Positions 44,235 to 52,984 of a stretch of DNA of 64,000 nt are shown one piece after another. A program made the translations under genes and the position numbers. The notes beneath the pieces are model-generated. The model had not been told where the DNA came from. It ran no database searches and was given only the letters and a program-made list of their open reading frames with translations. Numbering within the stretch: position 1 is the stretch's first letter; the number at the start of each line of letters is the position of its first letter. Source of the stretch: Simiduia curdlanivorans (lineage in GTDB: Bacteria > Pseudomonadota > Gammaproteobacteria > Pseudomonadales > Cellvibrionaceae); the NCBI RefSeq assembly GCF_030409605.1, contig NZ_JAUFQG010000004.1, forward strand, positions 2,591,001-2,655,000, given 5' to 3'.

Positions 44235-46166
44235 ATGGTTAGGTTACCCGTTATTGTAGGGTTTGGTGGTTTTAGTGCGGCGGGTAGAAGTTCCTCGCAC
44301 CACGCCTATCGCCGCACAGTCATCGACAGTTTAGACGCCAGCTCGCGCAATCAAACCCTGCTTGGTTTGGCGGCGATGATGAAGTTAGTCCGGTTCGATC
44401 AAGCAAGCGGCCTGTGGCTGGACTTGGCCGCCGGCGTGGATCAGCTGCTGAGCGAGCAGGCGGTGTTAGACAAGTACACCCAAGCGGCCTTGGATGGCAG
44501 CCTGATTCGTCGAATTGAGCCTCAATATTTCGATGTGGATGCGGTGGAGTGGCACAAAAGTGTCGCTTTATCACCTGAGTCTAGCCATGCCACCTTTCTT
44601 TCTCGCGAGCGTGATCTACCTGAGCCACTGCCGGCCTGTTGGCAGGTCTCTCCCGTGGATGGCGAGCCGGGCCGAGTCAAAGTTACCATTACCGACATTT
44701 TAGAAGCCAAGGTGGATAGTTTGCGTGAGATGCCGGTGAAAGCTGCGGGCCAGTTGCCCAGCGGTTACGACCCAGCCGATCACTACAATGCCCGTTTCCA
44801 CCCACGTGCATTACAGATGGCTATTGTTGGCGCCTCCGATGCTGTGCACTCCCTGGGTATCGCTTGGGAAAAGGTAGTTGCTGCCGTAAGGCCGGACGAA
44901 ATTGGCGTTTACGCGAGCAATGCCATGAGCCAGCTCGATGAAAACGGTTTTGGCGGCATGCTGCAACAGCGCTTAAAGGGCGGAAGAGTTAGCGCCAAGC
45001 AGTGCCCGCTCGGGTTGAACACCATGCCAGCGGATTTTATCAACGCCTATGTACTGGGTAGCGTTGGCCACACCGGCGCAATCGTGGGTGCCTGTGCGAC
45101 CTTTTTATATAACTTGCAGGCCGCGATAAACGACATCACGGCCGGGCGTCGCCGCGTTGCTGTGGTGGGTAATGCCGAGGCGCCACTCTTGCCCGAGGTC
45201 ATGGACGGTTATGGCGCCATGGGTGCTCTGGCCAGCGATGAAAACTTGCGCAAGTTGGATGGTTTAAGTCCAGAGCAGGAACCCAACCACCGCCGCGCTA
45301 GCCGTCCCTTCGGCGACAATGCCGGCTTTACTATCGCCGAGTCTACCCAGTATGTGATTTTAATGGATGACGCTCTGGCGCTTGAGCTGGGTGCCGATAT
45401 TCACGGTGCCGCCACCGATGTGTTTATCAACGCCGACGGCTTCAAAAAGTCAATTTCGGCACCCGGCCCAGGCAACTACATCACCATGGCCAAAGCAGTC
45501 GCCAGCGCGATCGATTTGTTGGGCGCCGAGCGGGTGCAAAAGCATTCATTCATTCAGGCGCATGGTTCCAGCACGCCGGCCAATCGAGTTACGGAAAGTG
45601 AAATCTTCGATCGCTTAGCGGGGGTGTTTGGCATCGAGCAGTGGCCGGTGACGGCGGTTAAAGCGTATGTGGGTCACTCCTTGGCGCCGGCCAGTGCCGA
45701 TCAACTGGTGTCTACGCTAGGTGTGTTTAAGTATGGCTTCATTCCCGGCGTTAAAACCATCGATAGGGTGGCTGACGATGTGCACCAGCAGCACTTGCTG
45801 ATTCCCACTCACGATTTAGATCAGCGCAGCCACGCCATGGATATCGCCTTCTTAAACTCCAAAGGTTTTGGTGGCAACAATGCCACGGCCACTATTTTGT
45901 CGCCCAATTTGGTCAACGACATGTTGGCTAAGCGCCATGGCCAACAAGCCTTTGCCGCCTATGAGCTCAAGCGTGCCGAAACTCGTTTGGCCGCGAATGC
46001 CTACGATGAACGCGCTACCAAAGCACAGTTCGATACAATTTATAAATTCGGCGAGGGTATGATTGACGAGGCAGAGCTCGGTATCAGCACCACGTCGCTT
46101 TCGGTTCCGGGCTTCGCCCAAGCGGTTAATTTAGTTGTGCCGAGTGGCTTTAAGGACATGGTATAG
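44235..46166 (+). CDS. fabY: Beta-ketoacyl-ACP synthase FabY
   Basis: FabY starts fatty acid synthesis by condensing acetyl-CoA with malonyl-ACP; it was described in Pseudomonas aeruginosa. The 643-residue protein begins RLPVIVGFGGFSAAGRSS, very like the P. aeruginosa protein. The catalytic Cys287 is in GACATFLYN. The His residues lie in IQAHGSSTPANR and GHSLAPAS, completing the Cys-His-His set. AGAGG lies before the ATG. A strong terminator follows. No FabH gene is in this window, but that does not show it is absent from the genome. Confidence 0.93.
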   Translation: MVRLPVIVGFGGFSAAGRSSSHHAYRRTVIDSLDASSRNQTLLGLAAMMKLVRFDQASGLWLDLAAGVDQLLSEQAVLDKYTQAALDGSLIRRIEPQYFDVDAVEWHKSVALSPESSHATFLSRERDLPEPLPACWQVSPVDGEPGRVKVTITDILEAKVDSLREMPVKAAGQLPSGYDPADHYNARFHPRALQMAIVGASDAVHSLGIAWEKVVAAVRPDEIGVYASNAMSQLDENGFGGMLQQRLKGGRVSAKQCPLGLNTMPADFINAYVLGSVGHTGAIVGACATFLYNLQAAINDITAGRRRVAVVGNAEAPLLPEVMDGYGAMGALASDENLRKLDGLSPEQEPNHRRASRPFGDNAGFTIAESTQYVILMDDALALELGADIHGAATDVFINADGFKKSISAPGPGNYITMAKAVASAIDLLGAERVQKHSFIQAHGSSTPANRVTESEIFDRLAGVFGIEQWPVTAVKAYVGHSLAPASADQLVSTLGVFKYGFIPGVKTIDRVADDVHQQHLLIPTHDLDQRSHAMDIAFLNSKGFGGNNATATILSPNLVNDMLAKRHGQQAFAAYELKRAETRLAANAYDERATKAQFDTIYKFGEGMIDEAELGISTTSLSVPGFAQAVNLVVPSGFKDMV

Positions 46167-46174
46167 CGAGCAAT

Positions 46175-46204
46175 AAAAACGGCGCCCTAAGGCGCCGTTT
46201 TTAG
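46175..46204. terminator. Bidirectional terminator between fabY and the barrel gene
   Basis: AAAAACGGCGCC (46175-46186) pairs perfectly with GGCGCCGTTTTT (46191-46202) around CTAA, with A and T runs on the two sides. It can end both the plus-strand fabY and the minus-strand barrel gene. Confidence 0.9.
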
Positions 46205-46220
46205 TTCAAGCCGGTCGCGA

Positions 46221-46919
46221 TTAGAAAGATAATTTCAACGATAGGTAGGGGCCAGCAAAATCGGCATCTATGTCAAAACCGTTTAGGCGCGATAAGTTGT
46301 GGCGCTTGTAGCCAAGCTCCGCGCCCACGTCTGGGATGGCATCGTACATGTAGGATAGGCGCAAGCTGTACTCGGTAAACTCAGTATCGTCGAAGCTGCC
46401 ACCTTGGAAGTTGCCACCGACTGACAGGCCGGTAAAGGGCAGGTCGAAGTTCGCGTCGGCATAAAGGGTTGGCAAATAAGCGTCGGAGTTATCTTGATTT
46501 ACCTGAGTGCCGCCTAGTACAACTTCCGAGGCGCCGTCGTAGCGACGCAGGCCTAAGCCTAAATCGAAGCTGATCCAATTATCGAGTAGCTCGTAGTAGG
46601 CCACTGCATCCGTGTGGTTGAGTCTGGTGCGGCTGGTGGCCGGTACGGTAATAAGCGTGCTGCTGCCTTTTGTTTCGAGTTCGTTGTATTGCAAACGAAT
46701 GTTTGGCAGCAGTGGAATTGGATGTTCAATCGCCGCGTAGAAAAAATTATTATCCGATTTTTTGTAGTTGAGCTCATCCATAGAGTAGCCATAGAGGCTG
46801 CCATCTGGGTCTGCCTGCCAGAGGCCAAAGCCCATGTGAACACCCGCGGTATCGGCCACCGCGGTGCCGGCGCTCAAGCTCAAAAATAATGCGGCTGTCA
46901 GTGATTTTGCATAGGTCAT
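46221..46919 (-). CDS. Outer-membrane beta-barrel protein, TIGR04219-like
   Basis: A 232-residue exported protein. The start at 46919 (MTYAKSLTAAL) has GGAGAG just upstream and so is preferred over an ATG four codons earlier. The signal peptide ends AVADTAG. The mature part is alternating beta strands (GVHMGFGLWQADPDGSL, then DNNFFYAAIEHPIPLLPNIRL) and ends SLKLSF, with terminal Phe. This fits the TIGR04219 barrel family, whose function is unknown. It converges with fabY. Confidence 0.78.
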   Translation of the reverse strand: MTYAKSLTAALFLSLSAGTAVADTAGVHMGFGLWQADPDGSLYGYSMDELNYKKSDNNFFYAAIEHPIPLLPNIRLQYNELETKGSSTLITVPATSRTRLNHTDAVAYYELLDNWISFDLGLGLRRYDGASEVVLGGTQVNQDNSDAYLPTLYADANFDLPFTGLSVGGNFQGGSFDDTEFTEYSLRLSYMYDAIPDVGAELGYKRHNLSRLNGFDIDADFAGPYLSLKLSF

Positions 46920-47024
46920 ATAACTCTCCATTTGGGGTATGACAAGCGGGCTGTCTCGACGCTGGTCGAGGCGAAAATTTGTGGCGGCATTATAGCTACA
47001 TGAAAAGGAATTAAAATGCCTGTG

Positions 47025-47909
47025 TTACGCAATTTGCGTTTTACACAACTTAATAAATGCCAGTGCGGCGTTGCTTAAACTGCGTTGTGGGTGATGAATG
47101 CAGCCGAGCTGGCGGTTAATCTGCAAAGGCGTGCCATCTACCTTAGGTGCTAACTGCATCAACTCCTTTGACATAAGGGTTTTGGGCAGCAGGCTCCAGC
47201 CCAGTCCGATGCTGGTCATCATTTTAATGGTGTCTAAGGATTGGGTGGTCATGCTGACGTTGAGCCGAGCGCCGGCGTCGTCAAATAAGCGTTGAATAAC
47301 TTGGGTGGTATGGGTATTGGGGCTGGGCAGGATGGCCGGTACGTCGCTTAGTTGATCCAAGCTCAAGCTGTTCAGTTGCGCCAGCGCATGGTCTTTGGCG
47401 CAAACGAAGAGTAGGTCGTCGGTCCACCAAATATCGCGTGCCACCTGCTGGTGATCTACTGGCTCAAGGGTAACGATGGCGAGATCGTGCTTGCCTTGTA
47501 ACACTTCCTGGTAGGCGCGCTCCGAATCTAAAAACTGCAGCACTAACTCGACCTCTGGGTAGCGCTGGGAAAAACTTTTTAGTAGAGGCGGCAGGCGGTG
47601 TAGGCCTATGTGATGGCTAGTGGCCAGATATAATTTCCCGCTGACCTGATTGCCTAGCTCGGCCAGCAGGCGCTTGCTGTCTGCGAGGGCCTGCAGAATG
47701 TGTTGTGCCTTGGGTTGTAGTAAAAGGCCTGCTTGGGTAAGTTGCACCCGTTTGCCGATGCGGTCGAACAAGCGGCAATTGAGCTGGCTTTCGAGATTGG
47801 CAACCCGCTTGCTTACCGCTGGCTGGGTCAGGAAGAGTTTGGTGGCCGCCTCGGAGAAGGAGTTGCACTCGGCGACGGCGCAAAAGGCTTCAAGGCTTTG
47901 GGTATCCAT
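47025..47909 (-). CDS. LysR-family regulator, divergent from leuCDB
   Basis: A 294-residue regulator. The N-terminal HTH is SLEAFCAVAECNSFSEAATK and LFLTQPAVSKRVANLES. The C-terminal periplasmic-binding-like domain follows (LYLATSHHIGLHRLPPLLK). It is transcribed away from leuC, with a 222-base spacer that holds a perfect LysR-type palindrome. Control of the leucine operon and of itself is likely from position. The effector, perhaps an alpha-isopropylmalate-like acid, is only a guess. Confidence 0.88.
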   Translation of the reverse strand: MDTQSLEAFCAVAECNSFSEAATKLFLTQPAVSKRVANLESQLNCRLFDRIGKRVQLTQAGLLLQPKAQHILQALADSKRLLAELGNQVSGKLYLATSHHIGLHRLPPLLKSFSQRYPEVELVLQFLDSERAYQEVLQGKHDLAIVTLEPVDHQQVARDIWWTDDLLFVCAKDHALAQLNSLSLDQLSDVPAILPSPNTHTTQVIQRLFDDAGARLNVSMTTQSLDTIKMMTSIGLGWSLLPKTLMSKELMQLAPKVDGTPLQINRQLGCIHHPQRSLSNAALAFIKLCKTQIA

Positions 47910-47955
47910 GGATTACCTAGCGGCTAAGGATTAAGTGTGACGATATTTAATCAGT

Positions 47956-47970
47956 ATTCCATTATGGAAT
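47956..47970. promoter_or_regulatory. Candidate LysR-type operator
   Basis: A perfect 7-bp inverted repeat around a central T (ATTCCAT-T-ATGGAAT) with the T-N11-A form. Its centre is about 65 bases before the predicted leuC transcription start, the usual place for a LysR activator site. Confidence 0.65.
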
Positions 47971-47992
47971 CAATTTTATAAAAATAATGAAT

Positions 47993-48021
47993 TTGTTTTA
48001 TTGTTGGTGCGGCCATACACT
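47993..48021 (+). promoter_or_regulatory. Candidate sigma-70 promoter for leuCDB
   Basis: TTGTTT (47993-47998) and TACACT (48016-48021) are separated by 17 bases, each matching the consensus at four of six positions. Weak boxes fit an activator-dependent promoter. The predicted start is near 48028. Confidence 0.5.
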
Positions 48022-48131
48022 GGCGCCATTCCTAGTTCGCAAGGGGGTTGGGCTGGCCTTTTCCGGTCTAACCTGTTGGCTTGCGACTGTGTTTTGAACT
48101 GTACCTCATTGCCAGAGAAGCGAGACTAGCC

Positions 48132-49550
48132 ATGGTAGCCAAGACTCTGTACGACAAATTGTGGGATGCCCACTTAGTAAAACAGCGCGACGATGGTTCG
48201 GCGCTGATTTATATCGACCGCCACATTATTCACGAGGTCACCACGCCTCAGGCCTTCGAAGGGCTGCGTTTGGCGGGCCGTAAACCTTGGCGAGTGGATT
48301 CGATTCTGGCAACGCCAGATCACAATGTGCCCACCACGCAAAAAGAGCGTGCCGAAGGTGTGGCCGGCATCGAAGATCCAGTGTCCAAAATTCAGGTGCA
48401 AACACTGGATGACAACTGCGATGAGTTTGGCATAGTGGAGTTCAAAATTAACGACAGTCGCCAAGGCATTGTGCATGTGATTGGGCCTGAGTCTGGCGCC
48501 TGCCTGCCGGGTATGACCGTGGTCTGTGGCGATTCGCACACCGCAACCAATGGTGCCTTGGGCGCCTTGGCCCACGGCATCGGCACCAGCGAGGTTGAAC
48601 ATGTGATGGCAACCCAGTGTTTGGTGGCGAAAAAAATGAACAACATGCTGGTGCAGGTCGACGGTCGCCTAGGCGATGGTGTCACCGCGAAAGATGTCGT
48701 GTTGGCCATCATCGCAGAAATTGGCACCGCCGGTGGCACCGGTTATGCCATCGAATTTGCCGGCGAAGTGTTTCGCGCCATGTCTATGGAAGGCCGCATG
48801 ACCGTGTGCAACATGGCGATTGAAGCGGGTGCCCGAGCCGGTATGGTGGCTGTAGATCAAATTACCCTAGATTACGTGGAAGGCCGCACCTACGCGCCCA
48901 AAGGTGAGAACTGGCACAAAGCTAAAGCTGACTGGGCCAATTTACACAGTGATGCGGGCGCCCATTTCGACAAGGTGGTTCATATCGATGGCAGCACCAT
49001 TGCGCCGCAGGTGAGCTGGGGTACATCGCCTGAAATGGTATTGCCCGTTGGCGCCAATGTGCCAGACCCGGCCGCCGAGCCGGATCTGACCAAGCGCGAG
49101 GGTATGGAGCGGGCGCTGAAATACATGGGCTTAACCGCCGGGCAGCCCATTACCAGCATTAAGGTGGATCGCGTCTTTATTGGTTCTTGCACTAATTCGC
49201 GCATCGAAGATATTCGTGCCGCCGCTGCCGTTGTTAAAGGTAGGAAAGTGGCGGCTTCGGTGAAGCAGGCCATGGTGGTGCCGGGTTCTGGTGTGGTTAA
49301 GGCTCAGGCCGAGGCCGAGGGCTTGGATAAAATTTTAATGGCTGCCGGGGTCGAGTGGCGCGAGCCTGGTTGCTCGATGTGTCTGGCCATGAACGCCGAT
49401 AAACTGGGCAATGGCGAGCATTGCGCGTCTACCTCAAACCGAAATTTTGAGGGCCGCCAAGGCTACGGCGGGCGCACCCATTTGGTGAGCCCAGCCATGG
49501 CCGCCGCGGCTGCCATTGCCGGTCATTTTGTTGATGTACGGGATTTTTAA
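48132..49550 (+). CDS. leuC: 3-isopropylmalate dehydratase large subunit LeuC
   Basis: Forms, with LeuD, the isopropylmalate isomerase of leucine synthesis. The ATG at 48132 (MVAKTLYDKLWDAHLV) matches the family start; an open frame extends 17 codons upstream. The 472-residue protein has the 4Fe-4S cysteine motifs GSCTNSRIED (Cys353) and PGCSMCLAMN. TVVCGDSHTATNGALGAL is present as well. A structured leader and a LysR site precede it. LeuD follows nine bases after the stop. Confidence 0.97.
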   Translation: MVAKTLYDKLWDAHLVKQRDDGSALIYIDRHIIHEVTTPQAFEGLRLAGRKPWRVDSILATPDHNVPTTQKERAEGVAGIEDPVSKIQVQTLDDNCDEFGIVEFKINDSRQGIVHVIGPESGACLPGMTVVCGDSHTATNGALGALAHGIGTSEVEHVMATQCLVAKKMNNMLVQVDGRLGDGVTAKDVVLAIIAEIGTAGGTGYAIEFAGEVFRAMSMEGRMTVCNMAIEAGARAGMVAVDQITLDYVEGRTYAPKGENWHKAKADWANLHSDAGAHFDKVVHIDGSTIAPQVSWGTSPEMVLPVGANVPDPAAEPDLTKREGMERALKYMGLTAGQPITSIKVDRVFIGSCTNSRIEDIRAAAAVVKGRKVAASVKQAMVVPGSGVVKAQAEAEGLDKILMAAGVEWREPGCSMCLAMNADKLGNGEHCASTSNRNFEGRQGYGGRTHLVSPAMAAAAAIAGHFVDVRDF

Positions 49551-49559
49551 GGAGCAACC

Positions 49560-50216
49560 ATGAAAGCTTTTACGACGGTAAGTGGTGTGGTGGCGCCGAT
49601 GGATCGCGCTAATGTCGACACCGATATGATCATTCCCAAGCAGTTTTTGAAGTCCATCAAGCGCTCGGGTTTTGGTAAGAATTTATTTGATGAGTTGCGC
49701 TACTTAGATGAGGGCTTGCCAGATCAAGACAGCAGCCATCGCCCGCTCAATCCAGATTTCGCGCTTAATCAGGCGCGTTATCAAGGCGCTAGTATTTTGT
49801 TGGCGCGCAAGAACTTTGGCTGCGGCTCGAGCCGCGAACACGCGCCCTGGGCGCTGGATGACTACGGTTTTCGCGCCGTAATCGCCCCAAGTTATGCCGA
49901 CATTTTTTATAACAACTGTTTTAAAAATGGCCTATTGCCCATCGTGTTGACCGAGGCCGAAGTGGATGCCTTGTTCGCAAAGTTGCAGGCGGAGGAAGGT
50001 TTTTCACTAGAAATTGATTTGGCCTCCCAGCAAGTTCGCAGCGCCGATGGTGCTGTTTACCGTTTCGAGGTGGATGAGTTTCGCAAGCACTGCTTGCTCA
50101 ATGGCCTAGATGACATTGGTTTAACCTTGCAAGATGCCGATGCCATAAATAGCTATGAAGCCGCTCGTCGACAATCTGCGCCTTGGTTGTTTGACGCTAT
50201 AGTGCCGGCAAAATAA
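49560..50216 (+). CDS. leuD: 3-isopropylmalate dehydratase small subunit LeuD
   Basis: The swivel-domain subunit of isopropylmalate isomerase, 218 residues. Typical segments are NVDTDMIIPKQFLKSI and the substrate-binding loop FGCGSSREHAPWALDDYG. The start has a GGAG site (in AAGGAGCAACC). It lies nine bases after leuC and 20 before leuB, within one operon. Confidence 0.97.
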   Translation: MKAFTTVSGVVAPMDRANVDTDMIIPKQFLKSIKRSGFGKNLFDELRYLDEGLPDQDSSHRPLNPDFALNQARYQGASILLARKNFGCGSSREHAPWALDDYGFRAVIAPSYADIFYNNCFKNGLLPIVLTEAEVDALFAKLQAEEGFSLEIDLASQQVRSADGAVYRFEVDEFRKHCLLNGLDDIGLTLQDADAINSYEAARRQSAPWLFDAIVPAK

Positions 50217-50236
50217 CGGATTCGTGAATAAAGGAC

Positions 50237-51316
50237 ATGATTGTGACTAAAAAGATTTTAGTGTTGCCCGGCGATGGCATTGGCCCAGAAATAATCGCCG
50301 AAGCGCGCAAGGTGTTGGACAAGGTTAACGCACAGTTCGATTTGGGTTTAGAGTTTGAACAAGGGCTAATGGGGGGCTGCTCGATTGACGCATGCGGTGT
50401 GCCCCTGTCCGATGAAACGCTGGCGCGCGCTGCCGCGGCCGATGCTATTTTATTGGGCGCTGTGGGTGGCCCTAAATGGGATAAATTGGATCGCGCCATT
50501 CGCCCGGAAAAAGGCTTGCTGAAAATGCGTTCGTCGCTGCAGCTGTTTGCTAATTTGCGGCCGGCCATTATGTATCCGCAGCTAGCCGATGCCTCTAGCT
50601 TGAAGCCCGAGATTGTCTCTGGCCTCGATATTCTTATTGTGCGCGAGCTAACAGGCGGTATTTATTTTGGCGAGCCGCGCGGCATTCGCACCTTGGAAAA
50701 CGGCGAGCGCGAAGGCTTTAACACTTATAAGTACTCAGAGAGCGAAATCGAACGCATCGGTCGCAACGCCTTCGAGATGGCCATGAAGCGCAACAAGCGC
50801 TTGTGCAGTGTGGATAAGGCTAATGTGCTTGAAGCGACGGTGCTTTGGCGCGAGGTGATGGACCGGCTGGCGCCCGAGTACCCAGAGGTCAGCCTGTCGC
50901 ATATGTACGTGGACAATGCCGCCATGCAATTGGTAAAAGCGCCAAAACAATTTGATGTGATGGTTACCGGCAATATGTTTGGTGATATTCTCTCCGATGC
51001 CGCCGCAATGTTGACCGGTTCCATTGGCATGTTGCCCTCGGCGTCACTGGACAAAAATCGTCGCGGTATGTACGAGCCCTGTCATGGTTCTGCGCCCGAT
51101 ATAGCAGGTTTAGGTGTGGCCAACCCGCTGGCGACCATTCTGTCTGTTTCGATGATGTTGCGTTACTCATTGAATAAACCAGCCGCGGCTGATGCCATTG
51201 AACTGGCGGTTTCCAAGGTGTTGGATCAGGGCTTGCGCACGGGCGACATTATGTCGGCGGGCATGAAGCAAGTGGGTACTGTAGAAATGGGCGATGCCGT
51301 CGTGGCCGCGCTTTAA
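50237..51316 (+). CDS. leuB: 3-isopropylmalate dehydrogenase LeuB
   Basis: Oxidative decarboxylation of 3-isopropylmalate with NAD+ in leucine synthesis. The 359-residue protein has the N-terminal LPGDGIGPEII, the substrate segment ELTGGIYFGEPRG, and the metal-binding MFGDILSDAAAMLTGS. It ends GDAVVAAL. It is the third gene of leuCDB; asd begins 36 bases later, and may share the transcript. Confidence 0.97.
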   Translation: MIVTKKILVLPGDGIGPEIIAEARKVLDKVNAQFDLGLEFEQGLMGGCSIDACGVPLSDETLARAAAADAILLGAVGGPKWDKLDRAIRPEKGLLKMRSSLQLFANLRPAIMYPQLADASSLKPEIVSGLDILIVRELTGGIYFGEPRGIRTLENGEREGFNTYKYSESEIERIGRNAFEMAMKRNKRLCSVDKANVLEATVLWREVMDRLAPEYPEVSLSHMYVDNAAMQLVKAPKQFDVMVTGNMFGDILSDAAAMLTGSIGMLPSASLDKNRRGMYEPCHGSAPDIAGLGVANPLATILSVSMMLRYSLNKPAAADAIELAVSKVLDQGLRTGDIMSAGMKQVGTVEMGDAVVAAL

Positions 51317-51352
51317 TAAAATATTTAAATTATCACAGGTTGAAAGATAGCA

Positions 51353-52462
51353 ATGCGAGTTGGATTTGTAGGTTGGCGTGGCATGGTGGGCTCTGTATTA
51401 ATGGAGCGAATGGTTGCTGAAAATGATTTCGCGCTTATCGAGCCGATTTTTTTCACAACGTCAAACGTGGGCGGTACTGGCCCGGCCATTGGCAAAGATA
51501 TTCCAACCTTAAAAGATGCCAACAGCATTGATGATCTCAAGGCGATGGATGCGATTATTTCCTGCCAGGGTGGCGATTACACCAACGCGATCTTTCCATC
51601 GCTGCGCGCCGCCGGTTGGGACGGCTATTGGATTGATGCTGCCTCCAGCCTGCGTATGAAAGACGATGCCATTATTGTCTTAGATCCGGTCAATCTCGGC
51701 GTGATCAAAGACGGTTTGAGCAAGGGCGTGAAGAACTTTATCGGTGGCAACTGCACGGTCAGCTTGATGTTGATGGCGTTGGGTGGTTTATACCGCGAAG
51801 GCCTCGTCGACTGGGTGTCGTCGATGACTTACCAAGCAGCCAGTGGTGCGGGTGCGCAAAATATGCGCGAACTGATCAGCCAAATGGGTAGCATCCACGC
51901 CAGCGTTAAGCCGCTGCTGGATAATCCCGCTTCTGCGATTTTAGACATTGATCGCCAAGTTGCCGCCAGCATGCGCTCAGACGCCTTTCCCACCGACAAC
52001 TTCGGCGCTCCCCTTGCTGGTAGCTTGTTGCCTTACATCGATAAGCAGCTCGATAGTGGTCAGAGCAAGGAAGAGTGGAAGGGCCAGGCCGAGACCAACA
52101 AAATTTTGGGTCGCTCGGCGAACCCTTTGGCGGTGGATGGCTTGTGCGTTCGAATTGGCGCTATGCGTTGTCATAGTCAGGCGCTGACCATTAAGCTGAA
52201 TCGGGATGTGCCCTTGGCCGACATTGAGCAAATCTTGGCCTCGGCGAACGATTGGGTAAAAGTGGTGCCTAACAGCCGCGAGGCGAGCCTGAAAGAGCTG
52301 ACCCCCACGGCGGTCACGGGAACCTTGTCGGTACCTGTTGGTCGTCTGCGCAAGATGAATATGGGGCCCGAGTATCTGTCGGCATTTACCGTTGGCGACC
52401 AACTGTTGTGGGGCGCGGCCGAGCCGCTACGTCGTATGTTGCGGGTTTTGTTAGATAAATAG
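51353..52462 (+). CDS. asd: Aspartate-semialdehyde dehydrogenase
   Basis: Makes aspartate semialdehyde from aspartyl phosphate, for lysine/diaminopimelate, threonine and methionine. The 369-residue protein has the NADP-binding start VGFVGWRGMVGSVL and the catalytic Cys motif FIGGNCTVSLML. It is the enterobacterial/Pseudomonas type, with the GAQNMRELISQMG region. Order leuB-asd-fimV-truA is the Pseudomonas arrangement. A strong terminator follows. Confidence 0.97.
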   Translation: MRVGFVGWRGMVGSVLMERMVAENDFALIEPIFFTTSNVGGTGPAIGKDIPTLKDANSIDDLKAMDAIISCQGGDYTNAIFPSLRAAGWDGYWIDAASSLRMKDDAIIVLDPVNLGVIKDGLSKGVKNFIGGNCTVSLMLMALGGLYREGLVDWVSSMTYQAASGAGAQNMRELISQMGSIHASVKPLLDNPASAILDIDRQVAASMRSDAFPTDNFGAPLAGSLLPYIDKQLDSGQSKEEWKGQAETNKILGRSANPLAVDGLCVRIGAMRCHSQALTIKLNRDVPLADIEQILASANDWVKVVPNSREASLKELTPTAVTGTLSVPVGRLRKMNMGPEYLSAFTVGDQLLWGAAEPLRRMLRVLLDK

Positions 52463-52487
52463 CATTTTTTGTGTAGTGATGTTCGAT

Positions 52488-52518
52488 AAAGGGCTGCTTT
52501 CGCAGCCCTTTACTTTTT
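52488..52518 (+). terminator. Rho-independent terminator after asd
   Basis: GGGCTGC (52491-52497) pairs with GCAGCCC (52502-52508) around TTTC, extended by AAA and TTT, and followed by TTTACTTTTTC. It lies 26 bases after the asd stop. Confidence 0.9.
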
Positions 52519-52984
52519 CTCCGAGTGCAAAATCTTCTAGACTGGAACCCTAGGGCTTGATGTTTTGCGTTGATTTTAAAAATGCTATTTAAATCAACCG
52601 GTTAAGGTTTTTGCACTGGCATCTTTAAGGTGTGAAGCCTGCCGCATCTCGCGCAATTTTTTAACACTATAGTGCCGCCTTATGCTGAAAAGTCTCGTTT
52701 TAGCCGCCACATGGGGATAGATGGGGAGCTATTCTTGTGTTGCTTGTCCGGCTCAATTGTTGATAAAAAGCTATTTATAATGCAGACTTACGAGCACTAT
52801 TGAAGATATATTCTAGGTTTGTAGTCTAACTTCATGACCGTTATGACTCACTGAGGTGTTAGAGCACAATAAAGTGCCTCGCTTCAGTTGTAGAATTTTC
52901 GGGCTCGTTTGGGATGGCGCTAGACATAATTAAGGCCGGAAGTCGGTCAGTCTAACGTCAGGGAGATAATAAAAGGATCGTCAT
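52519..52984. other. Intergenic region upstream of fimV
   Basis: About 466 bases. TTTATAATGC near 52775-52782 has a TATAAT box with no good -35 at 16-18 bases. GGAG (in CAGGGAGATAATAAAAGGA) lies just before fimV. No RNA gene or repeat was recognised. Confidence 0.5.

Noticed and set aside
48081..48131. 17-codon upstream extension of leuC, as a possible leader peptide or true start
   Set aside because: Known LeuC proteins start at the MVAKTLYDK position, and the extension has no run of leucine codons.
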